This document shows positions 1 to 11,757 of a DNA stretch of 64,000 bases, in pieces. Location of the stretch: assembly GCA_030077755.1 (NCBI GenBank), contig JAQJZZ010000020.1, positions 248,001 to 312,000 on the forward strand, given 5' to 3'. Below the pieces are notes generated by a model, which searched no databases, was not told where the DNA came from, and saw only the letters and a program-made list of their open reading frames with translations. The first letter of the stretch is position 1. Each line of letters opens with the position of its first letter. The position numbers and the translations under genes are program-made. This stretch comes from Filosporella fistucella. Its lineage: Eukaryota; Ascomycota; Leotiomycetes; Helotiales.

Positions 1-118
1 AAGGAAATGAAAGTCAACTTGTAACGCCATGCTCTTTGCTCAGAGCTAAATGCAACCTCCAAGGAACGCCATCCTCTATTCCATTTTCGAAAATTCCTAA
101 TCAGACACAGCAAATTCA

Positions 119-1714
119 TCACTCAGCCTCCCAAATCAATTCCACCACTCCGTCCTTCTCAAACATGCTATACCAGTCCCCATTCTCCTGAAAACTCCAC
201 CTCGTATCCTCCCACTTCCTAATATAAGTCTGCACCACAGTCCCATCTTTCTTCCTCTCAGCCTCCATCAACTCCCAAGCGACTTTCCGTCCCGTTTGCA
301 ACAAGCTCTTACGTCCCGGTCCGAGCATGAAGTCGAGATTCCAGCCATAGTCATCTGGCGCAGCATGGAAAGTGCGCTCCATTTGTTGTATGTTGAAATT
401 GATTCCTTTGGGATAGTACGCGATGGAATAGCCATTACTGATAATGAAGTCATCAGCTGTTTGGAAGCGTTGCAGGAAACAAGCTTCGCCACATGCGTGG
501 ATGACTTGAGCGCCTGCGTATGGGCGCGCTGTGTGCCATACCCCGCCTTTGAAGTGGTGGAGGGAGAGGGGAGAAATTCCTGCTTCGTAGAAACCTGATG
601 GGTCGCCTTGGATGTCGAGTTGATGTAAGTCACGCAGGAGAGAGAGCTGCACGTCTGTGTGCTCGTAGATGCATTTTCGGAGGAGGATGTCGCCTTGTGG
701 TCCCCATCCGGTGTTGGATTCTTGGATCTTCTCGGCGGTGCTGCATTGGTCGTAAAGTGCAGCGATTTTCTCGGCCAGAGAGAGGGAAAAGAATACTCCT
801 GCGCCGCCGAAAGCTTGGGAGCCGTGCCGTTTGATGTTGATGACGTCTTCCGAGAAGGTCCCTATGTAGAGATCTTGCTTGTGGTCGTATTTCGATAGGC
901 GGCGCAGTAAGGCATGCATTGATGGAAAGAATGTATCGTCATCGCACATGACGAGGAACTTGCGGCTTTTGCTGGAATTATCGTCGTAGAGTGCGGGCAA
1001 TAGTGACAGGTATCGCGCGGCCATTTCGTCTGAACTATTGGAGTGATAGACTTTGACGTCAATTCCCATCGATTGCATTGTTCTCCTTGACTCCTCGAGC
1101 TGTTCGTCTGTAGCATCTACCAGGCGGAGGACCAGCCCTGCGCCATTAGATCTTCCCTCCCCATCTGTCAACCAATGTGCCCATTCTTTCATTGGTCCTA
1201 TCTTTTTGTCGTTCAATCGTTGGTAGGTTGTTGAAATTCCAAACAAAAGTTCCGAAGCATCGACTGTGTTTGGAGTTGGTGACTTGCTAATAGGTACTTC
1301 CAAAGGACTTAGGCATGTTGCCTTCATGGGTGGGTTGTGGATATCAATGGAGTCGAATCCCATAGGAAATAAACTCTTGTCCAACTTTGTCATCGACTCC
1401 CTTCTGATATCCTGCCTGTGAAATCGAACATGTCTTCTTGCGTAATCGATACTATTAGTCAAGTTGTATCGCTCTTGAAGTGTTTGTAAATTTGTTGCAT
1501 TTAGAGCGCAACTCCTTGGACGCTGCCGTGTGATATTCTGAATAGGAATTATTTGTGGGCGCAGGGTGTGAGGTTGGTCCACAATGGGTCGCAGTGTATA
1601 AATGAAAAAAACGAGACAAAAGGCGACGAGACATACGACCCGCGTAAACGTATTGCGAGGACTCAATCGACTCCCAGTTGTGATTGGAGATCCCATAATG
1701 AGCGAGGATTTCAA
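119..1714 (-). CDS. GT31/fringe-like glycosyltransferase, type II membrane protein
   Basis: Single-exon reading frame of 531 residues. Residues about 25-41 form one hydrophobic segment after a short basic N terminus, so a Golgi type II membrane protein is expected. The motif VMCDDDTFF (DDD at 258-260) is the metal-binding DxD of fringe/GT31-type glycosyltransferases, and later WGPQGD and the GISPLSLHHFKGG stretch fit the fungal DUF604/GT31 family. By family knowledge it would transfer a sugar from a nucleotide sugar to a glycoprotein or glycolipid; donor and acceptor cannot be told from sequence. Met1 is chosen because the transmembrane anchor follows directly; Met7 is possible. It is divergent from palA, with 1.2 kb between the two starts. 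No internal stop or intron is needed. Confidence 0.85.
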   Translation of the reverse strand: MKSSLIMGSPITTGSRLSPRNTFTRVVCLVAFCLVFFIYTLRPIVDQPHTLRPQIIPIQNITRQRPRSCALNATNLQTLQERYNLTNSIDYARRHVRFHRQDIRRESMTKLDKSLFPMGFDSIDIHNPPMKATCLSPLEVPISKSPTPNTVDASELLFGISTTYQRLNDKKIGPMKEWAHWLTDGEGRSNGAGLVLRLVDATDEQLEESRRTMQSMGIDVKVYHSNSSDEMAARYLSLLPALYDDNSSKSRKFLVMCDDDTFFPSMHALLRRLSKYDHKQDLYIGTFSEDVINIKRHGSQAFGGAGVFFSLSLAEKIAALYDQCSTAEKIQESNTGWGPQGDILLRKCIYEHTDVQLSLLRDLHQLDIQGDPSGFYEAGISPLSLHHFKGGVWHTARPYAGAQVIHACGEACFLQRFQTADDFIISNGYSIAYYPKGINFNIQQMERTFHAAPDDYGWNLDFMLGPGRKSLLQTGRKVAWELMEAERKKDGTVVQTYIRKWEDTRWSFQENGDWYSMFEKDGVVELIWEAE

Positions 1715-2889
1715 GAGAGGAAAGAAACAAATAGTGGAACTTGCAATGAAAGAAACATTTAACGATATAGAAAGAGATTGTGCAACAACTTAAGTCATAT
1801 AAGGAGGTCTGTTGGTTGTACCCTGTGGATAGTTGTTCCCTGAAATAAATATCAGCAGATACTACTGCAATATCAGGGGCCCTGGCTATCAGGGAAAGTA
1901 CTGCAGTCCCGCGTTACTCCAAACGGTAGCAGCATGTGTTGGGGGACTCGTCATGGTGTTGGTTCGTTTGCAGATGATCAAAGTCGGTTCATCTGTTGGA
2001 CGAAGATCCTGTGGAGAATTGTTAAAGTTAGCTGAGATAAGAAATCTTTGTGACTTTTATCCGCAAGGATTTGACTGATTTGGACCAATTATCTGGTTTG
2101 ATTATGGATTTGACCCTCATTTCATACTCTACCTGGACCCTCTACGGGTACCTGCGTGCATGTCAAATTTCGAAGTGCCGGTCGGTCAGTTGGTGTTCCG
2201 TTTGTCGAGTCCAAAAAGAGCGAGGTGTTTCGATATCAAAATCCTCTTAACCGGTTTTATGCCCAATTGAGCGACGAAGCAAGTAGCAAGTATGCAAGTA
2301 CCCAGACAAGATCAACCAGGACGGGATGCGAGAATGATCATCTGATCTCTTCCTCCTTCTCTTTTCATCAAAGATTCGCAAAGAAGATCAAATTAGAATT
2401 GACTTGTGTCACAATTGTCGTAGTAGGTGGGGGTGTTTGATGGATAACCACCGCTGTCTCGAAAGCTTGTCTATTCTTGACAATGAGTTGCTCTGGAAAA
2501 GGGGGCTGGGTGGACTTGATCTTGATAAGAAAATTGGAGAGGAAGGTCATTGTTGTGTAATGATTCGAGGTTGATATTCAATATCAAACTCGATCTTCGA
2601 TGGATCATCTTTGCTAGGAAGTTTCAAAAGTATTTAGTCGGCTCCACTTGTTTGTCCCCTTTTCTTGCCAAGCTGGGTTTTGTGCGACTGGCAAAGCTAA
2701 GCGCTTTCGGTCTTAGTTAGAAGTCTGGAGGGGCAGAAAGTTGCTGCCTGAACTGCTGCCCGATACTAAAGGCTCAATGAAGTCATTGCAGGTGCCCTTG
2801 AGGTAAGGCTGCGTTTGTAAACAGGTCTTGGGAGAACGCGAATACTCCAGACAGAGCGCGTAAGGTGACATGATCAACGCTTCACAGTC
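1715..2889. promoter_or_regulatory. Divergent intergenic region between the GT31-like gene and palA
   Basis: Noncoding stretch shared by two divergent starts. Short ORFs here have no family signal. A GCCAAG hexamer at 2667-2672, about 220 bp upstream of the palA start, matches the PacC core GCCARG; it is a single site and may be chance. Nothing else recognised. Confidence 0.4.
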
Positions 2890-5551
2890 ATGACTAGGTA
2901 AGAAATTGGGGTTTTTATTGTTTTTGGCCTCTAGTTTAATTGCTAACCCATCTTTAGCAACATTCTTTCTCTTCCTTTTCGCAAGACGAACAGTCTTTCT
3001 CTGTCTTCTGCAATAAAGCAATATATCTCCAGCAAATATGACCAACATCCCGACATGTTCAAGCAAGACCTCGAGGTCATCGACGCTTTACGAAGAGACG
3101 CTGTGCATGTGCGGGAACCACATACAAGCGGAATCAAAAAGATATCTGCGTATGCGGGGCAGCTTTCGTGGATGGGGGGTAAATTCCCAATAGATGTAGG
3201 ATTTCTGAAATTCCGAATAAATCAAGCCCCAACTAATTCTCGGCAGATTGGTGTTGACTTTACGTGGTACCCAGCTCTTGGGTACAATACTGAACGACCG
3301 ATTTCCCAAAATAACCTTAAATTTGAATTAGCCAACATTCTTTACAATCTCGCCGCCCTCTATTCCCAGCTTGCCGTAGCGTCAAACCGTGGAACGACAG
3401 ATGGCCTCAAAGCAGCATGCAATTATTTTTGCTTGTCTGCTGGTGTGATATCTCATCTCAAGAATGAAATTATTCCGGATCTGCGAACTACCCCTCCAGA
3501 GGACATGGACGATGCCACCCTCGAGTCTCTACAACAGCTGTTATTGGCACAAGCACAAGAATGTTTCTGGCAAAAGGCTGTCATGGATGGGTATAAGGAC
3601 GCTTCTATAGCGAAGCTGGCTGCGAAAGTTTCGGATTTTTATGGGGCAGCTGGGGATTGGGGCGTGAAGAGTGAAGCTATTAGCTCGGAATGGATACACC
3701 ATACTACAGCCAAGCACCATCATTTTGCTGCGGCGGCACAATACAGACAAGCCTGTGATTGTTTAGAGAAGAGGAAATATGGAGAGGAGGTTGCAAGGTT
3801 ACGAGATAGCATTGCTTGTGTAAACGAGGCATTGAAGGAAGCGAGATACCTAAACAAAGTCGTTTTGGGAGACCTGAACGGGTTGAAGAATAAAGTCACA
3901 GAAGACTTGAAACGAGCCGAGAAGGATAATGACTTGATATACTTGAGTATGCCTCTATGGAAACTTGTCTACTTACGATGCTGACATATTAGACCCTGTA
4001 CCACCAAAATCAGAACTCAAAAGTCTAGACCGAGCCAACATGGCTGTCGCCAAAGTGCCGAAAGAGATATCTGAACCTTCTTCGTTCATCGGAGATAAAG
4101 GCGAGTTCGGACCACCCTTATTTGCGAAGCTGGTGCCATTTGCTGTTCACGTTGCTGCAAGCATCTACGAAGAACGACGAGATCGTCTTATCAACACGAA
4201 TATCATCGAGGAGCTGGAAATCCTCACTACTAAAATTCACGACACATTACGATCACTCAACCTTCCCGGATCTCTTCAGGCATTAGAGAAGCCTCTAGGG
4301 TTACCGCCTAGCTTAACTTCCCATGCAGAAGAGATACGGCAAGCCGATGCTCTGAATCGACTTCAGCGGTCATTTTCCGATACCGCTAAGCTGAAAGCAT
4401 CTGATGATGCTATATTTTCCGAAGGAAGGGAGCTCCTACACGCTGAAAATTCCGAAAACGAAAGACTTCTAATGAAGTACGGAACAGACAGGTGGCAACG
4501 AATCGATTCGCAATCAGCGGCCCCAAAGTTGTATGCCCAGATTGGAGAAATTGACGGGTACCTGAAAAGCGCTGGCAATAGTGATCAGCTTGTCATCAGC
4601 AAGTTTCGAGAATGCGAGGACATGCTTCGTATCTTATCCAGTTCCGACCGTGATATTGGAAACTTCGTACCTTCGAGTCGTCGCGCTACCATCCCACCAA
4701 ATATCGAAGGGGAAGTATCCCGGCTACGAAATAGTTTAAATGAAGTCAGTCGACTAGAGTCTCGAAGAAGGCGGAAAATCGAGGCACTTCGTGAGAAAGG
4801 AAAGAAAGATGATATCAACAGCAGTATTCTAGCTGAAGCTGCAAGACTTGAGAGGGAGTATCCCAGTCAAATATTGGTCCCAGCTCATTTCGAGGATTTC
4901 TTCGAGCAGCGGTTATCGAAATATGATCCCGATATTGCCACCCTCCAAACAGAATCAGATGAGCAAGACCGCCTCACTTCCCAGCTCGAGGCCGCCAATG
5001 CAGCCTTTGTACTCGCCAGGAAAGGTGATACCAGCTCTAGAGAACGAGAACAAGCCCTCCAAAAACTCGAGAACGCATATTTCAAATACAAAGAGATAGT
5101 AAGCAACCTCGAAGTAGGTCGAAAATTCTACAACGACCTGGCGAAGATCGTTGGCCGATTTAGAGACGGTGTGAAGGGCTTCGTGCACGAGCGAAGGGAA
5201 GAGGCATTGAGAATGGAAAATGATCTTTCTTTACCGCCTCTCTCATCACTTACTCTCCGCCAACAACAAGAAGCTAACCCGCCCATTCCACGCACCTATA
5301 ATTCTCCTCAACCGCCCCCACAGCAACAATATCGTCCTCCTTCTGCAAACGAAGAACATATTCCCGCACCTGTACCGCAGAGAGCACCTGTTGCGTCTCC
5401 GGGAATTGTACCTACAACGTGGAACCCGGAGATGGGGATTAAATTCGGGGGAGGCGCTGGTGGGGGATTGGGTGGTGGGCAGGGCGCAGGGAATCCGGGG
5501 CAGGGGAGTAATGGGACTTGGGATCCTACGAGGGGGTTGAGATTTGGCTAG
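2890..5551 (+). CDS. palA: PalA/Rim20-like BRO1-domain pH-signalling scaffold
   Basis: Exons inferred at 2890-2897, 2958-3195, 3247-3946 and 3993-5551 (834 residues). Exon 1 is only ATGACTAG, spliced at a strong GTAAGA donor to CTAAC..TTTAG; the joined N terminus reads MTSNILSLPFRK, the form expected for this family. The second intron (51 nt, a multiple of three) is called because removing it restores PIDIGVDFTWYPALGY. BRO1 domain lies at about 3-360 and the V-shaped coiled-coil domain follows to about 700. A Pro/Gln/Gly-rich tail carries WNPEMGIKFG and WDPTRGLRFG. PalA binds YPxL/I motifs of PacC/Rim101 and ESCRT-III Vps32 on endosomes and brings PacC to the PalB protease during ambient alkaline signalling. 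Length fits Aspergillus PalA. It is close in fold to Bro1/Alix, but the tail and IYLNPVPPKSEL favour PalA. Confidence 0.92.
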
Positions 5552-6163
5552 ATTGGCCGAGAGATTGTTGGAGCTGGAGGAATCAGGGAATGAGATATGA
5601 GATTATGATTATAGACATAGCTTTTTTGCTTTCTTACCAAGTAGTAAGATACAACCCGCGCTTCTGCTCGTAAACAATCCAATTCTGCCTTCGGTAAAGA
5701 TTGGGATTTTGACAGATAAAAAACGTCTTCAATTCCTCATCCTTCAGCTACTAAGTTCAACGATATACTCTCCTTCACATCGCTTATCGCCACGTCAACA
5801 AATTTGATAACCAAAAGACGGTACGAATGAATATACTGGATGTAAGACCGTTGGTTCTCGTTTGTAGGACATGTCATTCCTAAGGCCTTCCGTGGGGATC
5901 CTCCGTAAAGCACTGTTCTCAAAGTCTAGGGCAGGATGTGGTCAATCTAGTGTACCGCAGTGGTATCTGTGGATCAGAACGTTATACATTAGTCTATACT
6001 TATATGTCTATATATGCAACTACAGCAATCAATACCAAACCCCCAAAATACAAAACAAAGACAAGATGGGGTATTTCAAAAGCTTGAAAAGCACAGTCTC
6101 CTCCCTCATTTCTCGTTCTATGGCCTCGACCCCAACAACAAACTACTGCAACACCAAGGTTAC
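5552..6163. other. Convergent 3' intergenic region (palA / SDR)
   Basis: Tail-to-tail spacer of about 0.6 kb between palA and the SDR on the other strand. ORFs within it lack coding character. It should hold both polyadenylation regions; no distinct element seen. Confidence 0.5.
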
Positions 6164-7156
6164 CTAAAGATTATAATCCTTCAACTCCTTCTCTGTCCAC
6201 TCCCACAACTCCTCTGCCAACTTCTCATCCCCTGCTTTCTTTCCCCCCTGCCCCGTAACAGCAACAGGCGTGTAATACTCTCCACTCCTCACACCCTCTT
6301 TCTTTGCCGTGGCAGCCCAGAGTTGATTCTTTGCTCCTCCCTCTACACTCGTATAGAAAAGTCCCTTTGCCTTATTTAACAGCTTCCCTAATCCAAAATA
6401 CCCACTAAACATCGTACGATACAACTCTGTGTCTACGACTCCAGGATGGACGGATATAGCTGTGATGGAAGGATATCTCTTGGCGAGAGCTTTCACGTAG
6501 AGTATGTTGGAGAGCTTGGATTGTCCGTATCGAGCCATGGTACCGTAAGAACTCATATCGGACTTCAAATCTTTAAAGACGATTCCTGCAGAGGGTGCAG
6601 CGAGATGTCCTATACTAGCAAGAGCAACGACCCTCACATCCGCGTTGGGTAATTTCGCCGTTTCTAACAGCGTAGGCAGTAACAGTTTCGTCAACAGAGC
6701 GTGTCCGACATGATTCGTGCCAAATTGAACCTCGTAGCCTTCTTTCGTTGTCCCAGCCGGTGTCGCCATAATACCTGCATTTAGAAAAAGAATATCAAGT
6801 CTTTTCTCAAGGGAAGTGAAGGTTCGAGCTGCGGACACGACGCTCTGGAGAGAAGTGAGGTCGCATTGTATAAAGGAGATTTTCGCGGAGGGGACGAGGG
6901 AGGTGAGGTCTGCAATTGCGGTGGTGGCTTTGGATTCGGAGCGCGCGGAGAGGTAAATGTGAGAGGGGTTGTGCTTGGAGAGGCGGAAGATGGTTTCTTT
7001 TCCCAAACCGACATTTCCTGGGACTTGTTAGTATGGAAATGAGAGATAGAAGGGGAACATACCACCGGTTATAAAAATAACTTTTCCTTCGAGAGAGGGG
7101 ATGTCTTTGTCGGGTGTGAAATTCACTGCGGCGCGGTTGAGGAGACCGTAAAGCAT
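6164..7156 (-). CDS. Short-chain dehydrogenase/reductase (retinol dehydrogenase-like)
   Basis: Two exons, 7156-7063 and 7017-6164, separated by a 45 nt intron (GTATGT..CTAACAAGTCCCAG), giving 315 residues. The splice completes the NAD(P)-binding loop TGGNVGLG at 30-37, which the unspliced frame lacks. LFLNAGIM and the catalytic RYGQSK (YxxxK) follow, with a family-typical PGVVDTEL after the active site. By family this is an NADP-linked oxidoreductase acting on a small hydrophobic alcohol or ketone; the substrate is not predictable. The protein is close in layout to WW-domain oxidoreductase/retinol-dehydrogenase-like SDRs common in fungi. It converges with palA and has no clear operon-like partner. 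Confidence 0.88.
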
Positions 7157-9122
7157 TTTGGTGGTATTTTCGGATGTGTTTTTGTGTCAATTAGGTGATG
7201 AAATGTCAATTGAATAGTATGAGAATCTGCAAAGTTAAGACATCTTGGAATATATAGATAAATTCTTGAAGAGAGTGACGTGACGTTGCCAGAACTGGAG
7301 ACCCGGACTCCAACTATTTTCGTAGCCCGAGGCTGTCGAGGTCCAGCCTTTCGCATCCGCATTTCTTTCAAAGCCGAATGCGATCAAGTTCATCGGAGAT
7401 AACGAACCAATGATTCTGCGTCAATTGTGGTCTGCAATGCAACCTTCAATGCTCGATTGACTGCTGCATCGGTGAGATTAGTATCGGTGATATCAGTATC
7501 GGTGGTGGAATTTTTTGTGAGTAATCAAGCGATGTGGCAGAAGTCTGTCTGGATTACGCTAGGAAATGGGATTTGGCCGTTGTGCGAGATTTCTATTCCT
7601 GTATGATGTTGATTTTTACATGGCTACGGACGTATACTACAACGTCGTACACGGTCGCATCCCGGAATGGAGGAACTTGGAATCCGGATTCATTTGTTCG
7701 CAAAGTTTAAAACGCGTTCATATCGGCGTTAAGACCAAATGGAGATGAAGTGGAATACTTTCTATCGGCATTTACTAATCAGGTTGCAAATGAGATTGTG
7801 GGATTATTCCGTACAGTACATCATACGCGGATTGCTTTTTATGGGTGTTTGTTTGTACCATGCTCCGCGTCACATGAAAGTGAGGGTTTTGCAGCGAAGT
7901 CGTTGTTGGAATCTAATTTCTATAAATCATTATTATCTTCCGGGACTCGAAATATTTAGAACACGGCCAGCGGCGCTGATGAACGTCGAATTGACTGTTC
8001 AATCGTCGAGAATATAAATCGGTACATTTTCTTTAGTCCCTTCTTTCATGCTGTTATAGAATCGCTAGTTCTGGGAGGAGATCCTTCGACTCTTGTTTGT
8101 CTTTCTACTCCCTTCGGGGCACAAGGCTCACGAGATCTGTACCGGCGAGACATAGCAAGTCACGCCTTTTGTTCATACCTCTCCGGCAGAACCTCAAGCA
8201 TCCATGATCAGAAAAGCAGAATATCCGGGGAAAATCCCCTGTATTTCCGGCTATGCTTCTACGCCGCCCGGGAATTCGGGTGCCAAATATGGTCTTTCTG
8301 TGTGACTTGCATGTCCCCAGATTTCTTTATTGCAAGCCATCAGAACTTTCCAAACTTGCAGATTTGTGGCTTTTGTATCTGCGATGTTAGTTTTCACGCC
8401 AGAGATGCAGTTTTTGGAGAGTTTCCCGTCTATCCGGGACCACATTCTCTTCCTTCATCCGAACCATTATCTTTTCAAACCCCTCAATATATGTTCCTAA
8501 CCAACGTGCATTGGCAATCAGGTACAATCTAGACGTGCAGCCGCGAAGTCGATGAAAGGTTGCATCTTCTCCGCTGATCTGCTGCGAAATGGACCCAAGG
8601 AGATGGGTCCCCCGCATCTCGATTTACCCCCCGAAACAATGCTTAATTTGTTTAGAGTACCATCACATATTCAAGCTGCACATCGTGTTGGTCGTTGGTG
8701 GTGCAAATTACATTGATATTGAGAAGACCTTAGCAATCTTACTATTTTACATGTTCCGTCACGGCAAATGAAAGTCATCTCTTGTATTAACATCGACATG
8801 ATGTAAGTGGTTGGTGATTTTCCGGCTATGGGTTTCTAATGCAGTTTATTGGACGAAGTTTCACATAAAATATTCACCTGATAGGAGAACAGTAACAATG
8901 TCGAGCCTGGACTCGTATGCCTCTTATCGTTTCAATCGAAGCACATATTAGATGCTCATTCCCATGAGTTTTATCCTACTCTCGCTCATCCGGGATACCA
9001 ACAAGTTTTAATATACTCGGGTCGAAGGATTGATTGTGGAATGTTATAAAGTACCAAGGATCCGTGGAAAGAAAAACTTTACAGATCTCCCAACTCGTTC
9101 CTCCCTTTGTTTCAAGGTAATC
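7157..9122. other. Intergenic region of about 2 kb
   Basis: Upstream of both the SDR (-) and the secreted protein gene (+), so it contains two promoters. Apart from the weak minus-strand frame at 8387-8617, listed separately, I see no conserved product, repeat or RNA gene. Confidence 0.4.
8387..8617 (-). other. Possible relic or orphan exon, minus strand
   Basis: A 76-residue frame starting with ATG has protein-like composition (TSRLYLIANARWLGTY, then VVPDRRETLQKLHLW). A second open stretch downstream to 8251 in another frame could be a further exon. No domain is recognised and no full gene model can be assembled, so this may be a decayed gene or chance. Confidence 0.25.
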
Positions 9123-10114
9123 ATGAAGTTATTCGTTGATGTAACACTACTTGCGGCTTCTCTGCTTGCACAGCAGGTCGCCGCAAAGGCATTGATCGAA
9201 GTAGAATGTGTCGTGCTGAAGGAGTTGAATGAGCAGACTTGCGAGTGGGAAGGATGCCCAGTATTCACGACTGTGTACCCTGGGGATATTGTATCTGCGG
9301 ACTGGCTCGCCAGTTGTTGCCACAAAGCAGAGTAAGTCTTCAAGTCGCCAACTAACATGCCAACCACTGACCAATATAGTCCATATCTCAGATTCGAAGG
9401 TGGAGCTGTTCTCAGGGTCCGAGAATCATTTGGTGGCAAATATCAACTCAATTGCACTTTTGATCATAATTCTATCCCAGGAGCTGGTGCTGAAGGTAAT
9501 TTCTACTTCGTTATAAGAAAGAATTACAGCTGACGAGCTAAGAACTTCCTTTCTATTACCAAGTATCTGGAGAGCCCCTCTGGTACAACAGCCCCGAGTG
9601 TCTTGCCTCCAGCCGAGCAGGCGTGGTTCACTCCTCCACCACCTCTGTATCAAGCAGCACCGTCGCAGTCCCCGTCCCCACCTCAACCAAGACATCTGCT
9701 ATGTCCTTGTCTCTCACCCTCGGCACCCCCAGCAGTGTCACTCCTCTTCCTCCCAAATCGACCTCCAGCCCCACACCAGTCAAACCGACAACTACGCCCA
9801 CACCAACCCGTTCTGCTACCCCAAAACCAACCACCACATCCAAGATCATTATTCCCGCTCCTACTAGCACTCCCAAATTCTCCATATCGATCAAGACATC
9901 TTCTACTCTTGTTACTATTCCTAAGCCAACTACCAAGTCTACAACATCATCTACCAAATCATCCACTACCCCGAAGACTACACCTAAGCCTACCAGTACT
10001 AGCAAACGTCCTTTCTGGCCACCAAGACCAACTACTACTGCTGAACCGGAAGATGATTGTTATTGGCCATGGGATTGTGAAGATGACGAGGGGGAGGAGG
10101 ATAAGAGTGCTTGA
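9123..10114 (+). CDS. Small secreted Cys-containing protein with Ser/Thr/Pro-rich tail
   Basis: Exons 9123-9331, 9380-9495 and 9564-10114 join in phase to 291 residues. A signal peptide is plain (MKLFVDVTLLAASLLAQQVAA). The mature N-terminal part of about 115 residues has spaced cysteines (VEC, TCEWEGC, SCC, LNC, PEC), suggesting a disulphide-bonded extracellular module. It is followed by about 130 residues rich in Ser, Thr, Pro and Lys, likely O-mannosylated. The C terminus is acidic with two more Cys (DDCYWPWDC). No GPI signal is visible because the last residues are charged. This architecture is common among wall-associated or secreted fungal proteins; no named family recognised. Splice sites are GTAAGT/ATAG and GTAATT/CCAAG. 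The third junction rests on phase plus the continuous SGEPLWYNSPEC reading. Confidence 0.7.
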
Positions 10115-10856
10115 TATGGTTATGTAACCATATGGTAGTTCGATACTGGGAATGGTCACTATTGTAATGTTTTTGATAAAAATGTGTATGTTTAATATCG
10201 CGTGGGATATATATCAAATGACGACAGATATAAACTGTATCTCTATGGTACTATGTTTTGCCTAAATCACTTTGATTCCGTCCATCTATAGCAGTAGCAA
10301 CCCCTCTGATACTGTGGACCAAGTTTCGAGAAAAATACCACGGAGCTAGTTCAGGTTTACGACAGTGTCTATTGTTCACTAGATTCATGTACATGATAGG
10401 CAGTGATTGAGTTGCAATGATGGCTACATTTCCGTACATAGGCCGTCTGAGGTCTATTTAAACCTTCTGGAGTGTTGCTTCCTGAATATCTTGATGGTCT
10501 CCTCGGCGTTGTAAAGATCCTAAAAACATAGGCATCGCGCCGTTGTAGCCTGGCTTGTTCAAACAGCCTGAATGTCATCGGATTTCCCGAAATAGTATGA
10601 ATTCTGCCATCCAAGGTCTCAATAATAGAATGTAACGATTGTGAATAAGTATTTCTAGTCAACAATTGTAGCTGTACGGAAGAAACCCTTCTTACAATCA
10701 CTTGATCCATGATAAGCATTCCGAAGTACGATAAGAACGCGTTACTCCCGTCGCGTCTCCCAACCAGCACTTATTGTCCTCCTTTCCTTCATTCGAATTG
10801 GGAACTGCTATTCAAAGCTCGCCATTGGCATATATACTGATTAATATCTTCAATAG
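10115..10856. other. Intergenic region, upstream of a broken gene
   Basis: A 133-residue minus-strand frame lies at 10369-10770 but has no recognisable features. The region should contain the missing 5' part of the broken gene that follows; no convincing first exon with a start codon was found. Confidence 0.35.
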
Positions 10857-11757
10857 ATCTTGCCTCGATTGTTGATTTCACTGGCGATGGCGTTGAGAAT
10901 CTTCGAAGTGATAAATTCGTATTGCCCTCTTTCCACGACATTTCTTTTCGTCCAGCACTGGGAGAAATCAGCAATTCCGTCTCCTTGCCCCCCAGATGTT
11001 TTCTTCCCATCAATCTCCTTGCCGCAATCGATAATTTACCCCTGCTTCAACAGCGGTCCCTCCTCAAACAACAATGCGAGACGACTAGTCCCCTTTGATC
11101 TGCTCTCGAAAAGGAACTATGTACTCTTCCTCGTCCTGTACTTGCTCCTCAAATTAGGGATAGAAATACGATCCAAACAAAGGATATCGCAAGATATCAT
11201 CATGATACTGAGAGTGAAGATGAGGGAGCAGAAGATTGGGAGGAGCCAGCGGCAACTAGGCAAAAGGTTGATACGCAAAGCATGAGCATATGTGTAAAAG
11301 ACGAGTTGGTCAACAAAGAGGCGAAATGTACGCATTGCGAGCGTATGTTTGATCTTAGTGAAATCAGGAAAGAGATTGTTACTGGCATCCAGGTATTTCG
11401 GTTTTCTCATCCTTCTTCCCTGGTTGTCGATCATCATTTATCTAGCAAATCGAGACTATTTGTACTCCGCAAGTTAACACATATCTTACCATATTAGGCA
11501 TCAAGTCAATTAATTACGACGCGGCGATCTGGGAGGATTACGAAGAGTACTCATATGGACCAATGGAAGACCAAGAAGATGACTCGACGCATGAGGAGGG
11601 CTTTCCATGGAGCTGTTGGAAACAGTGTGGATACTCGGAAGGGTGCAAAATTACGAGGCATAAAGCCGAGATCAATGTGCCCTTCAAAGTCGCGAGGATT
11701 GAGCCTCTGGTTACAGAAGGAGACAAGAGAGATAGGAAACGGAAAGCGGATGACTAG
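10857..11757 (+). pseudogene. Broken gene for a zinc-finger-like hypothetical protein
   Basis: Two exons, 10857-11392 and 11446-11757, are joined by a good intron (CAG|GTATTT..TATCTAG). They give a continuous frame that contains KCTHCERMFDLS, an acidic ESEDEGAEDWEEP stretch and a C-terminal HEEGFPWSCWKQCGYSEGC module ending in a basic tail. The Cys/His pairs resemble a zinc-binding signature often seen at the end of uncharacterised fungal proteins. The frame is interrupted by TGA at 11096-11098, with coding character on both sides and no usable intron around it. The 5' end starts at an acceptor (TTCAATAG) without a findable ATG exon. It could be a real nonsense mutation, a sequencing error, or a shorter gene starting at the ATG at 11282. 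Confidence 0.5.

Noticed and set aside
9603..10127. 174-codon and 125-codon frames overlapping the Ser/Thr tail of the secreted protein
   Set aside because: Low-complexity coding sequence keeps all frames open; only the spliced frame has a signal peptide and Cys pattern.
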